Assembly (NCBI GenBank): GCA_022266195.1
Contig: WHVY01000006.1
Coordinates: forward strand, 1,860,001 to 1,924,000
Direction of reading: 5' to 3'
Length of the DNA: 64,000 nt
Source: Tetranychus cinnabarinus
Taxonomy: Eukaryota > Arthropoda > Arachnida > Trombidiformes > Tetranychidae
Part shown: positions 32,004 to 39,811 of the stretch, in pieces
Numbering within the stretch: position 1 is the first letter of the stretch
Layout: each line of letters starts with the position of its first letter
The notes under the pieces: model-generated
Told to the model about the DNA's origin: nothing
Seen by the model: only the letters and a program-made list of their open reading frames with translations
Databases searched by the model: none
Made by a program: the position numbers and the translations under genes

Positions 32004-32123
32004 ATGACTCCGATTTACATAACAATTTTATTATTTGTTGCTCTACTATTTACACTCTTTTGGACTTTTTATTTAATGTCACTCAGTAAAAATTATTCAT
32101 CAATGCTGAAGTTAGCGGGATGA
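32004..32123 (+). CDS. Small single-pass membrane ORF (39 aa) overlapping the TBP-like gene
   Basis: The frame is 39 codons with one hydrophobic helix (YITILLFVALLFTLFWTFYL) after a four-residue N-terminus. It then has a short Ser/Lys tail. Its stop overlaps the next start as ATGA (32120-32123), the same arrangement seen at 35101. A TATATAAAT lies 62 bp upstream. Small hydrophobic proteins are common in adenovirus-like and other DNA viruses, but I know no homologue. It may be real, or an upstream ORF that controls translation of the TBP-like gene. Confidence 0.45.
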   Translation: MTPIYITILLFVALLFTLFWTFYLMSLSKNYSSMLKLAG

Positions 32124-32587
32124 AAATTATAAACTTAGTCTCGGTTTGGGATTTCGCCAAAGCAATGAAAATAAAAGTGAATAATGAAAACCGCAAGAAA
32201 AATTATAATGCTGAAGTTAAACGATTGAATAATGGCTGCTTTTTACTGTTTGCATCAGGAAAATGTGTAGCAACTGGTTTTAAGTCATTGAAGGAAACAA
32301 ATGATGCTTTTACCGCGAATTTCAAAGAAAAACCAAACTTTGTGAAAATTTCAAACATCACTGCTCAAGATAAAATGCAATATCGCTTCAATTTTTATGA
32401 AATGTTGAAAAATCACAAAAATACTTCTTATGAACCTGAATTATTCCCTGCTTTATATTGGAAAGAGGGTAAAAACTGTATAATCTGCTACGACAGTGGC
32501 TCCATTATAATAACAGGTGCAACTTGGCCGAATGAACCGATTCTGCGCAATTTCTTTGATGCAACAAAATTGTATAAAAAGAAATGA
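32120..32587 (+). CDS. TATA-binding-protein-like protein (two-repeat TBP core)
   Basis: The protein is 155 aa, about the size of a bare TBP core. Repeat 1 has FLLFASGKCVATGFKS, matching the LIFSSGK-x3-TGAKS strand-turn of TBP. The linker region VKISNITAQ corresponds to FKIQNMV. Repeat 2 has TSYEPELFPALY, the hallmark SYEPELFPG-like motif, and then CYDSGSIIITGAT for the second SGK-V-TGAK element. Of the four TBP phenylalanines that wedge into TATA DNA, those in LLFASG and ELFPA are kept, one is Tyr (CYDSG) and the fourth is not obvious. Loss of the SGK lysine in repeat 2 is also unusual. A diverged truncated copy is at 18028-18438. Role inferred: binding to the element's promoters or competition with host TBP. 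Confidence 0.75.
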   Translation: MKIINLVSVWDFAKAMKIKVNNENRKKNYNAEVKRLNNGCFLLFASGKCVATGFKSLKETNDAFTANFKEKPNFVKISNITAQDKMQYRFNFYEMLKNHKNTSYEPELFPALYWKEGKNCIICYDSGSIIITGATWPNEPILRNFFDATKLYKKK

Positions 32588-32642
32588 ATGTGTTGTGAAA
32601 AGGTCAGTTTCATGTACATTATTGTTTTCTACAGGTATTTCA

Positions 32643-33380
32643 ATGCAAGTAAAAAGCAAGACAATGTCACTAACTTGGAAAACAATTTTACCTATTGCTG
32701 TTGACTCTAGTTTGAAAATATCATTAGGTTTAGGTTATAAGCCCGATAATGATTTCGTTTGTGCTCGCTTCAACATACGTCGATATGTTCAAAATTTTCC
32801 AACACAAAACGGAGTAGTTGTTGCTGCCAACGAACTAAAAGTGATCTACAATTATTTCAAAGAAGTTGCTGCTGATAATTGCCAAGAAGATGTGAAATAT
32901 GGGGCTTTAATGGTATCTCGACCCACATATGATGAGATTCGTGTTCAAAAAAGTGAAAAACTTCTACTTTTGAATCGAGCTAATGTTTGTGCATTGAGAA
33001 AGTTTTTACCAGCATTTATTCTAATTATGGAAGCGAAAAAAGGAAATTTGGAAACAATCAATGACTTTCTTGATAAACTATTTGATGTTTACATTTACAG
33101 CGTAATCAAAGATAATCGTGATGCTCCCGATTTTGATCATGAAAATTTCATCAAGAGAATCGTTGATAATTATCGTCATCATGCAGAGAAAATAATCAAT
33201 AACGTTTTGACTCCTCTTGACATCATCGATTACTTTGCTAAGGATAAATTTTTGAACAGAGTTACTTACACAAACTCATTAGATGTCCATCATGCAATTG
33301 AAATTATGAATGATAAAGAATACAAATCTTTGTTATTGTGTTTACCTCAACTAATAACTCGCTTTAATGTTGATTTTTAG
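32643..33380 (+). CDS. Uncharacterised Polinton protein (245 aa)
   Basis: I prefer ATG 32643, or 32664 seven codons later, because the open frame upstream runs into the TBP-like gene. The protein is mixed alpha/beta in appearance, with no signal peptide or membrane helix and no zinc motif. Segments NFPTQNGVVVAANELKVIYN, ANVCALRKFLPAF and ENFIKRIVDNYRHHAEKIIN are predicted helices or strands. It sits between the TBP-like gene and the exonuclease-like gene, before the packaging ATPase. I do not recognise a family. Confidence 0.65.
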   Translation: MQVKSKTMSLTWKTILPIAVDSSLKISLGLGYKPDNDFVCARFNIRRYVQNFPTQNGVVVAANELKVIYNYFKEVAADNCQEDVKYGALMVSRPTYDEIRVQKSEKLLLLNRANVCALRKFLPAFILIMEAKKGNLETINDFLDKLFDVYIYSVIKDNRDAPDFDHENFIKRIVDNYRHHAEKIINNVLTPLDIIDYFAKDKFLNRVTYTNSLDVHHAIEIMNDKEYKSLLLCLPQLITRFNVDF

Positions 33381-33435
33381 CTCAAGTACTCAATTGCGCA
33401 AGACAACAGAGGGCGTTTAAGTCAAAGTGAAAATG

Positions 33436-33444
33436 TATATAAAG
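33436..33444 (+). promoter_or_regulatory. TATA box of the 33488 gene
   Basis: TATATAAAG lies 52 bp before ATG 33488, in the 107-bp gap after the preceding stop. Confidence 0.6.
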
Positions 33445-33487
33445 CAGTGAAAATTTCATTTCTCCATACTTCAAAGTTGATTCCAAA

Positions 33488-34033
33488 ATGGACTACATTT
33501 GTGCTTATTTTGATGTTCAAGGCTTTTATTCTTCTTCAGTGTTTTATCCAAGAGAAGTTGCTATTCTTGATGAAAAAAGTTTATTACATTTATCAATTAA
33601 CAATGAGTTATCAGTTCAAAAACTATCACTTCATGAACAAAAGTGTGCAATATACTTATCAAACACACACCATGGACTTGATTTGAGTGCTGCTAAAAAG
33701 AACGGGGTAACTATCGATGAGATGATGACTACGATCAAGACATTTTACCAGAGTGCCCGTAACAGTGACAAATTTTTAGTTGCTTGCAAGTCTATTGAAG
33801 CTGAAAGAATACTTCGTGAGCTTGATATTCCGAGGATAAACATTTTGGATTACGGCGGAACAAGCAAAGAGATTGACGATGGAACACAATACCCTTGTCA
33901 TTTACATTTACTTCTCAAAAAACCAAAGACCAAATGTTCTCTAAATATTGTTATTATGATGAAAAAATGGTATCAATCTCGAAGATTCAATATTTGTAAC
34001 TGCACAAAGAAATTCATGCAAACAAATGTATAA
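33488..34033 (+). CDS. Uncharacterised Polinton protein, possibly exonuclease-fold related (181 aa)
   Basis: The frame opens with CAYFDVQGFYSSSVFYPREVAILD. The pattern D-x-x-G-F, a charged strand pair and then R-E-h-A-h-h-D recalls the first acidic motif of DEDD-type 3'-5' exonuclease folds. Later SNTHHGLDLS and CHLHLLL add His/Cys motifs. The full set of four catalytic acidic residues is not evident, so it may be an inactive or diverged version. The end is Cys/Lys-rich. It has its own TATATAAAG box and stands upstream of the ATPase. The fold assignment is tentative. Confidence 0.6.
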   Translation: MDYICAYFDVQGFYSSSVFYPREVAILDEKSLLHLSINNELSVQKLSLHEQKCAIYLSNTHHGLDLSAAKKNGVTIDEMMTTIKTFYQSARNSDKFLVACKSIEAERILRELDIPRINILDYGGTSKEIDDGTQYPCHLHLLLKKPKTKCSLNIVIMMKKWYQSRRFNICNCTKKFMQTNV

Positions 34034-34078
34034 GAAATCAATTCATCAACAATAAATAAATTTTTTTGAAATCTTAAA

Positions 34079-34711
34079 ATGTCTTTTCAAGTTTATTTAA
34101 AACATCCTTTCACAATGTTAGTTTCAGGCCCAACCGGATCTGGAAAAACGGTTTGGGTAAAAAAACTGATTGAAAATAATGCTTTGTTCTGTCTTCCAGC
34201 TCCTCAACGAATTGTTTATTGTTATGGAGAGTATCAACCTATTTTCGCTACATTCAAAAAAACTACATTTATGCCAGGATTACCAGAAAATATCATGGAA
34301 ATGTTTGACGGTAGTAAGCCTGAATGGTTGATTATTGATGACCTCATGCTTGAAACAGCAAATTCAAAAGTGATAAGTGAGATCTTCACTAAAGGATCTC
34401 ACCATAGAAACTTATCAATAATATTAATAGTTCAGAATTTTTTTATGCGTGGTAAAGAAAGCAGAAACATTTCATTAAACTCACAATATATTGTTTTGTT
34501 CAAAAATCCTCGTGATCAATCTATTGCTACAAATATTGCGCGACAAATGTTTCCTACAAAGATTAAAAAATTTCAAGCAATATTCGAAGATGCAACTAAG
34601 GAGCCCTTTTCATATTTATTCATTGACTTAAAACCTAACACACCACCTAATCTACGACTGTTAACAAGCATTCTTGGTGAAAAAGGATATATGATTTCTT
34701 ACCAACCTTGA
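34079..34711 (+). CDS. Genome-packaging ATPase (A32/FtsK-HerA type)
   Basis: The protein is 210 aa. Walker A is GPTGSGKT at residues 17-24 and Walker B is WLIIDDLM at 83-90. GSHHRNLSIILIVQN then gives the sensor-like strand, and LFKNPRD follows. This is the compact ATPase family shared by Polintons, adenovirus-like MELD viruses, poxvirus A32 and other NCLDV, which drives DNA into preformed capsids. The length is typical and no motif is missing. It is followed after 48 bp by the next gene, which has its own TATATAAG box. The relic at 17508-18034 is its homologue. Confidence 0.93.
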   Translation: MSFQVYLKHPFTMLVSGPTGSGKTVWVKKLIENNALFCLPAPQRIVYCYGEYQPIFATFKKTTFMPGLPENIMEMFDGSKPEWLIIDDLMLETANSKVISEIFTKGSHHRNLSIILIVQNFFMRGKESRNISLNSQYIVLFKNPRDQSIATNIARQMFPTKIKKFQAIFEDATKEPFSYLFIDLKPNTPPNLRLLTSILGEKGYMISYQP

Positions 34712-34716
34712 TCTAT

Positions 34717-34724
34717 TATATAAG
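34717..34724 (+). promoter_or_regulatory. TATA box of the 34760 gene
   Basis: TATATAAG lies 43 bp before ATG 34760, directly after the ATPase stop. Confidence 0.55.
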
Positions 34725-34759
34725 AAACTTTGTAAAATAAAGTGCATCTTTTGATAATC

Positions 34760-35104
34760 ATGAGTGTTAAAACATGTGCCCGTTGTCTTCCATGGCTAAA
34801 AAAATTAGCTAAAACACGCAGTAAAGTTGCCCGAAAAAAGTTTTTCAAACTTGCTCCCAGAAAAGTACTCAAATCTATAAGAGAGATTATAAGAAATATT
34901 GTCAACGGAAAAATCAAACTTAGTGACCCTCAAAAAAGATTACTTAAGCTTTATAAGAATGATTTACGTCGATTGGCAAACAATAATTACACTGATCAAA
35001 AACACAAATATATTTTGATTCAAAAAGGTGGATTTTTACCAATGCTGTTATTACCGATAATTAGCTTATTAGCCTCTACACTCGTTGAAAAATTCCTGAA
35101 ATGA
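34760..35104 (+). CDS. Small basic virion-core-like protein with C-terminal hydrophobic segment
   Basis: The protein is 114 aa from ATG 34760. An Arg/Lys-rich first half (KKLAKTRSKVARKKFFKLAP) suits DNA binding. The C-terminus KGGFLPMLLLPIISLLASTL is a hydrophobic helix introduced by the GGFLP motif. Small basic proteins with such GGFLP-hydrophobic tails are common in Polintons and adintoviruses and have been compared with the adenovirus core protein X; I rely on memory for that comparison. Its stop overlaps the next start as ATGA at 35101. Confidence 0.65.
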   Translation: MSVKTCARCLPWLKKLAKTRSKVARKKFFKLAPRKVLKSIREIIRNIVNGKIKLSDPQKRLLKLYKNDLRRLANNNYTDQKHKYILIQKGGFLPMLLLPIISLLASTLVEKFLK

Positions 35105-35697
35105 ATACAGTTACTCGTTTGGTATTGATCCCTGAAGATGAATTCCTTCGACTCAAGAATCAAAGAGTTGATATGACTGATAGTATAATTCACTCAAATT
35201 TGCCTGATACAATGAAAATTGCATTATCAAATGAAATTGACCAGCTGAAAGCAGAAACACAAAACAGAATTTTACAAAATAGCGTAGGAAATGTAATTAC
35301 AGAAAAGAGTGCAGTTGAAATTCCAAACAACATACTCGACCATATGGAAGTACGTGAAGAAACGACAAAGGAAACCAGAAACTCAAAAAGCCCAAAAGTG
35401 GAAAGGATGAATGAAATAAAATTGATTTTAAGGTCAATGGATTTTCTAATAGATGAAAATGGGGCGATTCTAAATGCTAAAAATAAGCCAATAATTGGAA
35501 GTGACATTGATGAAATTGTTGGATTCTTCTCTAAGAAATTAGCCCGGAAAAGACCAGTCGGTATGAAAAGAGTGCTTGAAGTTATAAAAGAACATGAAAT
35601 ACCTATTGCTAATTTAATTGCGAATAAAAGCATCAAAGACTCGTTGACAAAGAAAGAGAAAAATCCATCATGGGAGATACTATCGAGGAGCTTTTAG
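35101..35697 (+). CDS. Uncharacterised Polinton protein (198 aa)
   Basis: It begins within the ATGA overlap with the previous gene and ends 28 bp inside the integrase gene. The start is LVLIPEDEFLRLKNQR and the middle is coiled and charged. The second half (ERMNEIKLILRSMDFLIDENG, IDEIVGFFSKKLARKRPVGM) looks like a small helical domain. There are no Cys, no membrane helix and no catalytic motif. The conserved position between core protein and integrase suggests a structural or packaging role, but that is inference. Confidence 0.65.
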   Translation: MNTVTRLVLIPEDEFLRLKNQRVDMTDSIIHSNLPDTMKIALSNEIDQLKAETQNRILQNSVGNVITEKSAVEIPNNILDHMEVREETTKETRNSKSPKVERMNEIKLILRSMDFLIDENGAILNAKNKPIIGSDIDEIVGFFSKKLARKRPVGMKRVLEVIKEHEIPIANLIANKSIKDSLTKKEKNPSWEILSRSF

Positions 35698-36758
35698 AGT
35701 CAATTTATTTTGATCCAAAATCTGAAGGTAGTTTCGGAGGTCTCAAAAAGCTTTATAATGCCGCAATTAAAAAAGACCCAAATTTGAAATTGAGACAAGT
35801 AGCTAATTGGCTCAACCAACAAAATTCATACACATTATTCAAACAAAGAAGAAAAAATTTCCTGCGAGTACCGATCCTTGTTGATCATTTAGATGAGCAG
35901 TGGCAAGCAGATATTCTTGATATGACGTGGTTGGCACGAGAAAACGACGGATTCAAGTATATTTTAGTTGTCATTGACATCCTTAGTCGTTATGCCTGGG
36001 CTATTGCAGTTAAGGACAAAAGTGCTAAAACAGTAACTGATGCATTTATTAAAATTTTTGCTGAAGGAAGAAAACCTGAAAAGTTACAAACTGATCAAGG
36101 CAAAGAATTCGTCAATTCAACTTTGAAAAATCTTTTACAATCGCATGATATTAATCACTTTACAACTACCGATGATGTAATTAAATGTGCTATTGCAGAA
36201 AGATTCAATCGAACATTAAGATCCAGAATTTATCGTTTTATGTCTGCAAAGAACACTAATCGATACATTGATAAATTGGAGGATATCGTTATCGGTTACA
36301 ACAACTCTTTTCATCGAACAATCAATACATCACCTGCCTCTGTTACTCCCGATAATGAGAAAGAGATTTTACTTAATATAAGAAAATCACACAAACAAGC
36401 AAGTTCATTCAATGTAAAATCGCTTAAAGTCGGAGATTATGTGAGAATAACCCGCGCAAAAGGAACTTTTGAAAAAGGTGCTACAACAAACTGGAGTGAA
36501 GAAGTTTTCAAAGTCATCAAAGCTAAAAAGACTCCTCAAGGATATATTTACAGAATAGAAGATTTAGCTGGAGAAATCATCACCTCAATTTTCTATCACT
36601 GGGAACTACAACTAACCAAAAAACCTGAAGTATTCAAAATTGAGAAAATTTTGAAACAACGAATTAATCCAAGAACGAGAAAAAGAGAATATTTAGTAAA
36701 GTGGCTTGGTTACCCTGCAAAGTTCAATAGTTGGGTTGAAAATGTTGAGCGAATCTAA
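35670..36758 (+). CDS. Retroviral-type integrase with C-terminal chromodomain
   Basis: The protein is 362 aa. The catalytic core has D81 (WQADILDM), D142 (TDQGKEF) and E177 (IAERFNRT), a perfect D,D(35)E spacing. A following SH3-like part (LKVGDYVRITRAKGTFEKG) precedes a chromodomain at about 322-362 (FKIEKILKQR, YLVKWLGY, SWV). Polinton integrases join the linear DNA to host chromatin and make 6-bp duplications, as seen here. Chromodomains can steer insertion toward marked histones. The HHCC zinc domain is replaced by a short helical N-terminus. ATG 35670 lies inside the previous gene. All catalytic residues are present. Confidence 0.93.
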   Translation: MGDTIEELLESIYFDPKSEGSFGGLKKLYNAAIKKDPNLKLRQVANWLNQQNSYTLFKQRRKNFLRVPILVDHLDEQWQADILDMTWLARENDGFKYILVVIDILSRYAWAIAVKDKSAKTVTDAFIKIFAEGRKPEKLQTDQGKEFVNSTLKNLLQSHDINHFTTTDDVIKCAIAERFNRTLRSRIYRFMSAKNTNRYIDKLEDIVIGYNNSFHRTINTSPASVTPDNEKEILLNIRKSHKQASSFNVKSLKVGDYVRITRAKGTFEKGATTNWSEEVFKVIKAKKTPQGYIYRIEDLAGEIITSIFYHWELQLTKKPEVFKIEKILKQRINPRTRKREYLVKWLGYPAKFNSWVENVERI

Positions 36759-37587
36759 AGAATTTTTCATTGATGTTGTCTCAAATGCATCAATGGAAAC
36801 GTATCCAAATAATACATTATCTAAATTTGCAAACAAACTTCCGCAGACGATACACCTTGATGGAGATTGGGTAGTCGGTGTTCAAGAGATTTTTTATCCG
36901 ATTACTTATGATCATTCTAAATTAGTAGTGAAATTCTGTTTGATATATGGACACAAAGATTCGAAAACAAAAATGGCAGGCAAAAAATCATTCTTAACAT
37001 TTGAAGAAGATTCCGAAATCAGCAGTATATTTGATAAATTTAATACTGAATTTACAAATTTGATTAAAAAAGATGAAATTGTTACTGCTGAACTCGAAGT
37101 AGACCTCAAAGCTCCACAAATCTATTTAAAAAACGGTAAAGTACATATCAACACAGGTTCATCATCATTCGGTCCAATAATGCCAATGTTTTTAAATAAA
37201 GAATTTGTGAAAAGACTTGGCTTCACTTATGCTGACTATCAAAATAAATACAATGATGTATTGGACGGAAACTATTTGTTATGTTCTGCAAATAGTGTAC
37301 CAACATTAGGTACTCGCTCTCATTTACTTTTCGTTTACACTGATATTATTCATGATCATTTTGTTGGGGATGGTAAATCACGTCTCCTGAAGGTAGTGCC
37401 AATAACGAAAGGAATGTACGATAAAATTGGATACATGTCAATAACGAAACCTTTTTATTATTCTGTGCGTGTTCGCGAATTGAATAGTATTAGTATTTTA
37501 CTTGCTGATGAGAATGGAGAAGAAATAAAGTTCACTGACGGGCGTACACATTTGAGTTTACATTTCAAAAGACGAGAACTTGTATAA
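36742..37587 (+). CDS. Minor capsid (penton, single jelly roll) protein
   Basis: I choose ATG 36742, which overlaps the integrase end by 17 bp. It starts the recognisable penton sequence FFIDVVSNASMETYPNNT, with SKFANKLPQTIHLDGDWVVG and VQEIFYP. The 281-aa length and the S-N-A-S-x5-P-N-N-T opening match the single-jelly-roll minor capsid proteins of Polintons. A beta-rich middle and a C-terminal RTHLSLHFKRR strand follow. It would occupy capsid vertices beside the major capsid protein at 38099-39346. Intact. Confidence 0.88.
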   Translation: MLSESKEFFIDVVSNASMETYPNNTLSKFANKLPQTIHLDGDWVVGVQEIFYPITYDHSKLVVKFCLIYGHKDSKTKMAGKKSFLTFEEDSEISSIFDKFNTEFTNLIKKDEIVTAELEVDLKAPQIYLKNGKVHINTGSSSFGPIMPMFLNKEFVKRLGFTYADYQNKYNDVLDGNYLLCSANSVPTLGTRSHLLFVYTDIIHDHFVGDGKSRLLKVVPITKGMYDKIGYMSITKPFYYSVRVRELNSISILLADENGEEIKFTDGRTHLSLHFKRRELV

Positions 37588-37588
37588 G
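37583..37588 (+). promoter_or_regulatory. TATAAG element overlapping a stop codon
   Basis: TATAAG overlaps the minor-capsid stop codon (GTA TAA) and lies 40 bp before ATG 37623. Possible core promoter of the next gene. Confidence 0.35.
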
Positions 37589-37622
37589 AAAAGAATTTTC
37601 AATATTGAAATAAAATTTAAGA

Positions 37623-38099
37623 ATGAATAGAAAAGTTTATTGCGGTTGTGATAGTGATTTTACTAGTCATTATCAAGCACAAGCAGGTCAAGGATTTGAA
37701 GACATCAATGTATTCAGAGGACAACCTTATCAACGTGGTTATGGTATCGGTAGTATTTTCAAACGATTCGGTATTCCTGTTTTAAAATTTTTCGGGAAGG
37801 AGTTGTTGAAAACAGGGATAAACGTAGGACAAGATATACTTGATAATAAGAATTTAAAGCAATCACTATTACATAGAGGTAAAGAAGGTATAAGAACTGC
37901 TGCAAAAAGAGGATTGATGGAAATTAGTCAAGAGTTTGACCAGACTGGTTCAGGTTTACATTTTCATAAAAAGATTCGACGAACTAGAAAGAAACGTAAG
38001 ACTTCAAAAAGGAAGATTATTAGAAAGAAAACTAAAAAACAAAAGACAAAGAAACGAAAAACTACTAGACGAAGGAAAAAACGAGATATTTTTGAATAA
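37623..38099 (+). CDS. Basic virion protein with glycine-rich amphipathic part
   Basis: The protein is 158 aa. Residues 20-60 contain AGQGFEDINVFRGQPYQRGYG followed by IGSIFKRFGIPVLKFFGKEL, an amphipathic helix. This pattern occurs in Polinton and adintovirus proteins that are thought to resemble adenovirus protein VI or core proteins. The last 45 residues are almost all Lys/Arg/Thr (RRTRKKRKTSKRK), suited to DNA condensation and nuclear import. Its stop and the next start share TAATG at 38097-38101. Exact role inferred. Confidence 0.7.
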   Translation: MNRKVYCGCDSDFTSHYQAQAGQGFEDINVFRGQPYQRGYGIGSIFKRFGIPVLKFFGKELLKTGINVGQDILDNKNLKQSLLHRGKEGIRTAAKRGLMEISQEFDQTGSGLHFHKKIRRTRKKRKTSKRKIIRKKTKKQKTKKRKTTRRRKKRDIFE

Positions 38100-39346
38100 T
38101 GGAGTATCTTCATTCATCATCGATTCCTGTGAGCAAAACAGAACTTCAAATTTTTCACATTCCTCCAACTCAAACTGCAATTGAATCATCATATGAAGTC
38201 GAATATCGCCCAACATCAAGTGTTGATAGTGGAAAAAGCTTCGAAATACAAGTACAAGCCTCTGATGATTTTACTGACTTACAAGCAACAATGCTTCACC
38301 TTTATGTTTCTGTTACTACAAGTGATGGAAAAACTCTTGGTGATGTAAATAAAATCAAACCTGTTAAAAATTTTGCAAATTCACTATTTGAACAAATTGA
38401 TCTCTTCTTGGGGACTGTTAATACATCTCAAGCTCATAACATGTATCATTACCAAGCATGGTTTGAAGATGAGTTGTTCCGTCATCCTACACCTGTTGAT
38501 AAAGGAAGAATGGAAGAAGTTGATGAAGCAAGGATGAAAACAAAAACTTTCGATTTATACTTTCGACTTCATCTTCCTTTGTGTGAGCAAGATAAATTGC
38601 TCATAAATGCAGTTCCAATGTCTTTTCGTTTTACCAAGAGTGCTGAGAGTTTTCCGATTCTAAAATATAATGCTGAGGATGCAGCTTCATACATGGTGAA
38701 AATCAACTATGTTAGCTTGCATATTAAAAGAGTCAAATTATTCCCTGATGCTGCTTTAAGTTTATTGAGAGGTCTTTCTACAAGTCCAGCAAAATATTTT
38801 ATCACGCGCAATGAAACGAAATGTTTTGATATTGGTGCAAATATAAGTGTCGCTGCTATTGAAAATATGTTCACGGGAATGTTGCCGAGAAGAATAATTG
38901 TTGGTTTTGTTGATGATCAAGCTTTTGGTGGCTCTATCGATCATGATCCATACAAGTTTGATCACTATTTCATCAATTTTCTAGCATTGTACATTGATGG
39001 AGTTATGATCCCTAGCATTCCATACACACCCAACTTTTCGGAGGATATTTATATGCGTGAATATGTCAATCTATACAGATGTTTAAATCAAGATGAAGGG
39101 CACCCTCAAATGAACATTTCTCATTCCGACTACAAAAACGGAAAAACATTATTTGCTTTTGATCTCACGTCTGATGGTTCAATAGGAGCAGAAAATGGGA
39201 CATTGAGTCTAATTAAGAGAGGCATTATAAGAATGCAAGTAAAATTTGCTAAATCTTTAGCTGGACCAATCAAAGCTATCGTTTTTGCACAGTATGACAA
39301 TTACATTGCTATAGACAGTAACAGGAATGTTCACATTGATTACTAA
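38099..39346 (+). CDS. Major capsid (hexon, double jelly roll) protein
   Basis: The protein is 415 aa. N-terminal VEYRPTSSVDSGKSFEIQVQ begins the first jelly roll. NSLFEQIDLFLGTVNTSQAH and YHYQAWFEDELFRHP match the conserved hexon block of Polintons (N-S-L-F-x-Q-I/V, Y-x-Y-x-A-x-x-E). The protein ends KAIVFAQYDNYIAIDSNRNV and a final HIDY, the family's C-terminal I-D-x-N-R-x-V signature. Length is rather short for the family but complete at both ends. It is flanked by minor capsid, basic virion protein and protease genes, the full morphogenesis module. Confidence 0.9.
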   Translation: MEYLHSSSIPVSKTELQIFHIPPTQTAIESSYEVEYRPTSSVDSGKSFEIQVQASDDFTDLQATMLHLYVSVTTSDGKTLGDVNKIKPVKNFANSLFEQIDLFLGTVNTSQAHNMYHYQAWFEDELFRHPTPVDKGRMEEVDEARMKTKTFDLYFRLHLPLCEQDKLLINAVPMSFRFTKSAESFPILKYNAEDAASYMVKINYVSLHIKRVKLFPDAALSLLRGLSTSPAKYFITRNETKCFDIGANISVAAIENMFTGMLPRRIIVGFVDDQAFGGSIDHDPYKFDHYFINFLALYIDGVMIPSIPYTPNFSEDIYMREYVNLYRCLNQDEGHPQMNISHSDYKNGKTLFAFDLTSDGSIGAENGTLSLIKRGIIRMQVKFAKSLAGPIKAIVFAQYDNYIAIDSNRNVHIDY

Positions 39347-39352
39347 TATAAA

Positions 39353-39811
39353 ATGTTGACAACACGTGATATTATTGAACTATTATCTGCAAAAAAAGAT
39401 TTTAATGGGGTTTACCCTATTGATTATTTGCCAATTACTTGCAATGTTCCTTTTTCTATCATTATTAACTTGGATCCGCATTACAAAGACGGAAGCCATT
39501 GGGTCGCTGTAATCATCAACAAAGATCGTCAAGGGCATTATTTCGATTCCTTCGGAAGACCACCGACCGGAAATATTTTGACATTTCTTGAAAGAAATGC
39601 TACGCGAGGTTATGTTTATAATGAAAGCAAATATCAAGGAAATAGTTCAATAGCATGTGGTTATTTTTGTATCTTCTTCATTTTAATGTCAAAAAATTTA
39701 GATTTGTTTTACAAGTGTTTAAATTTATGTTCACATGTCGAAAATGAAATTTTTATTTTATACATGTTAAAGAGATTCTTTCGTAGCAAAATGTCCATAA
39801 GCAAGCGTTGA
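39353..39811 (+). CDS. Adenain-type capsid maturation cysteine protease
   Basis: The protein is 152 aa. Catalytic residues can be read as H49 (GSHWVAV), D65 (HYFDSFG), Q95 (KYQGNSS) and C102 (ACGYFC), in the order H-D/E-Q-C of the adenovirus/Ulp1 clan. Such proteases process virion proteins during maturation. ATG 39353 follows the capsid stop by 6 bp. The 3' end overlaps the oppositely directed polymerase gene by 45 bp, and AATAAA at about 39824 may serve as poly(A) signal. Confidence 0.9.
   Translation: MLTTRDIIELLSAKKDFNGVYPIDYLPITCNVPFSIIINLDPHYKDGSHWVAVIINKDRQGHYFDSFGRPPTGNILTFLERNATRGYVYNESKYQGNSSIACGYFCIFFILMSKNLDLFYKCLNLCSHVENEIFILYMLKRFFRSKMSISKR

Noticed and set aside
35190..35636. 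148-aa minus-strand frame over the 35101-35697 gene
   Set aside because: Antisense shadow of a charged, AT-rich coding sequence; it lacks any motif or promoter.
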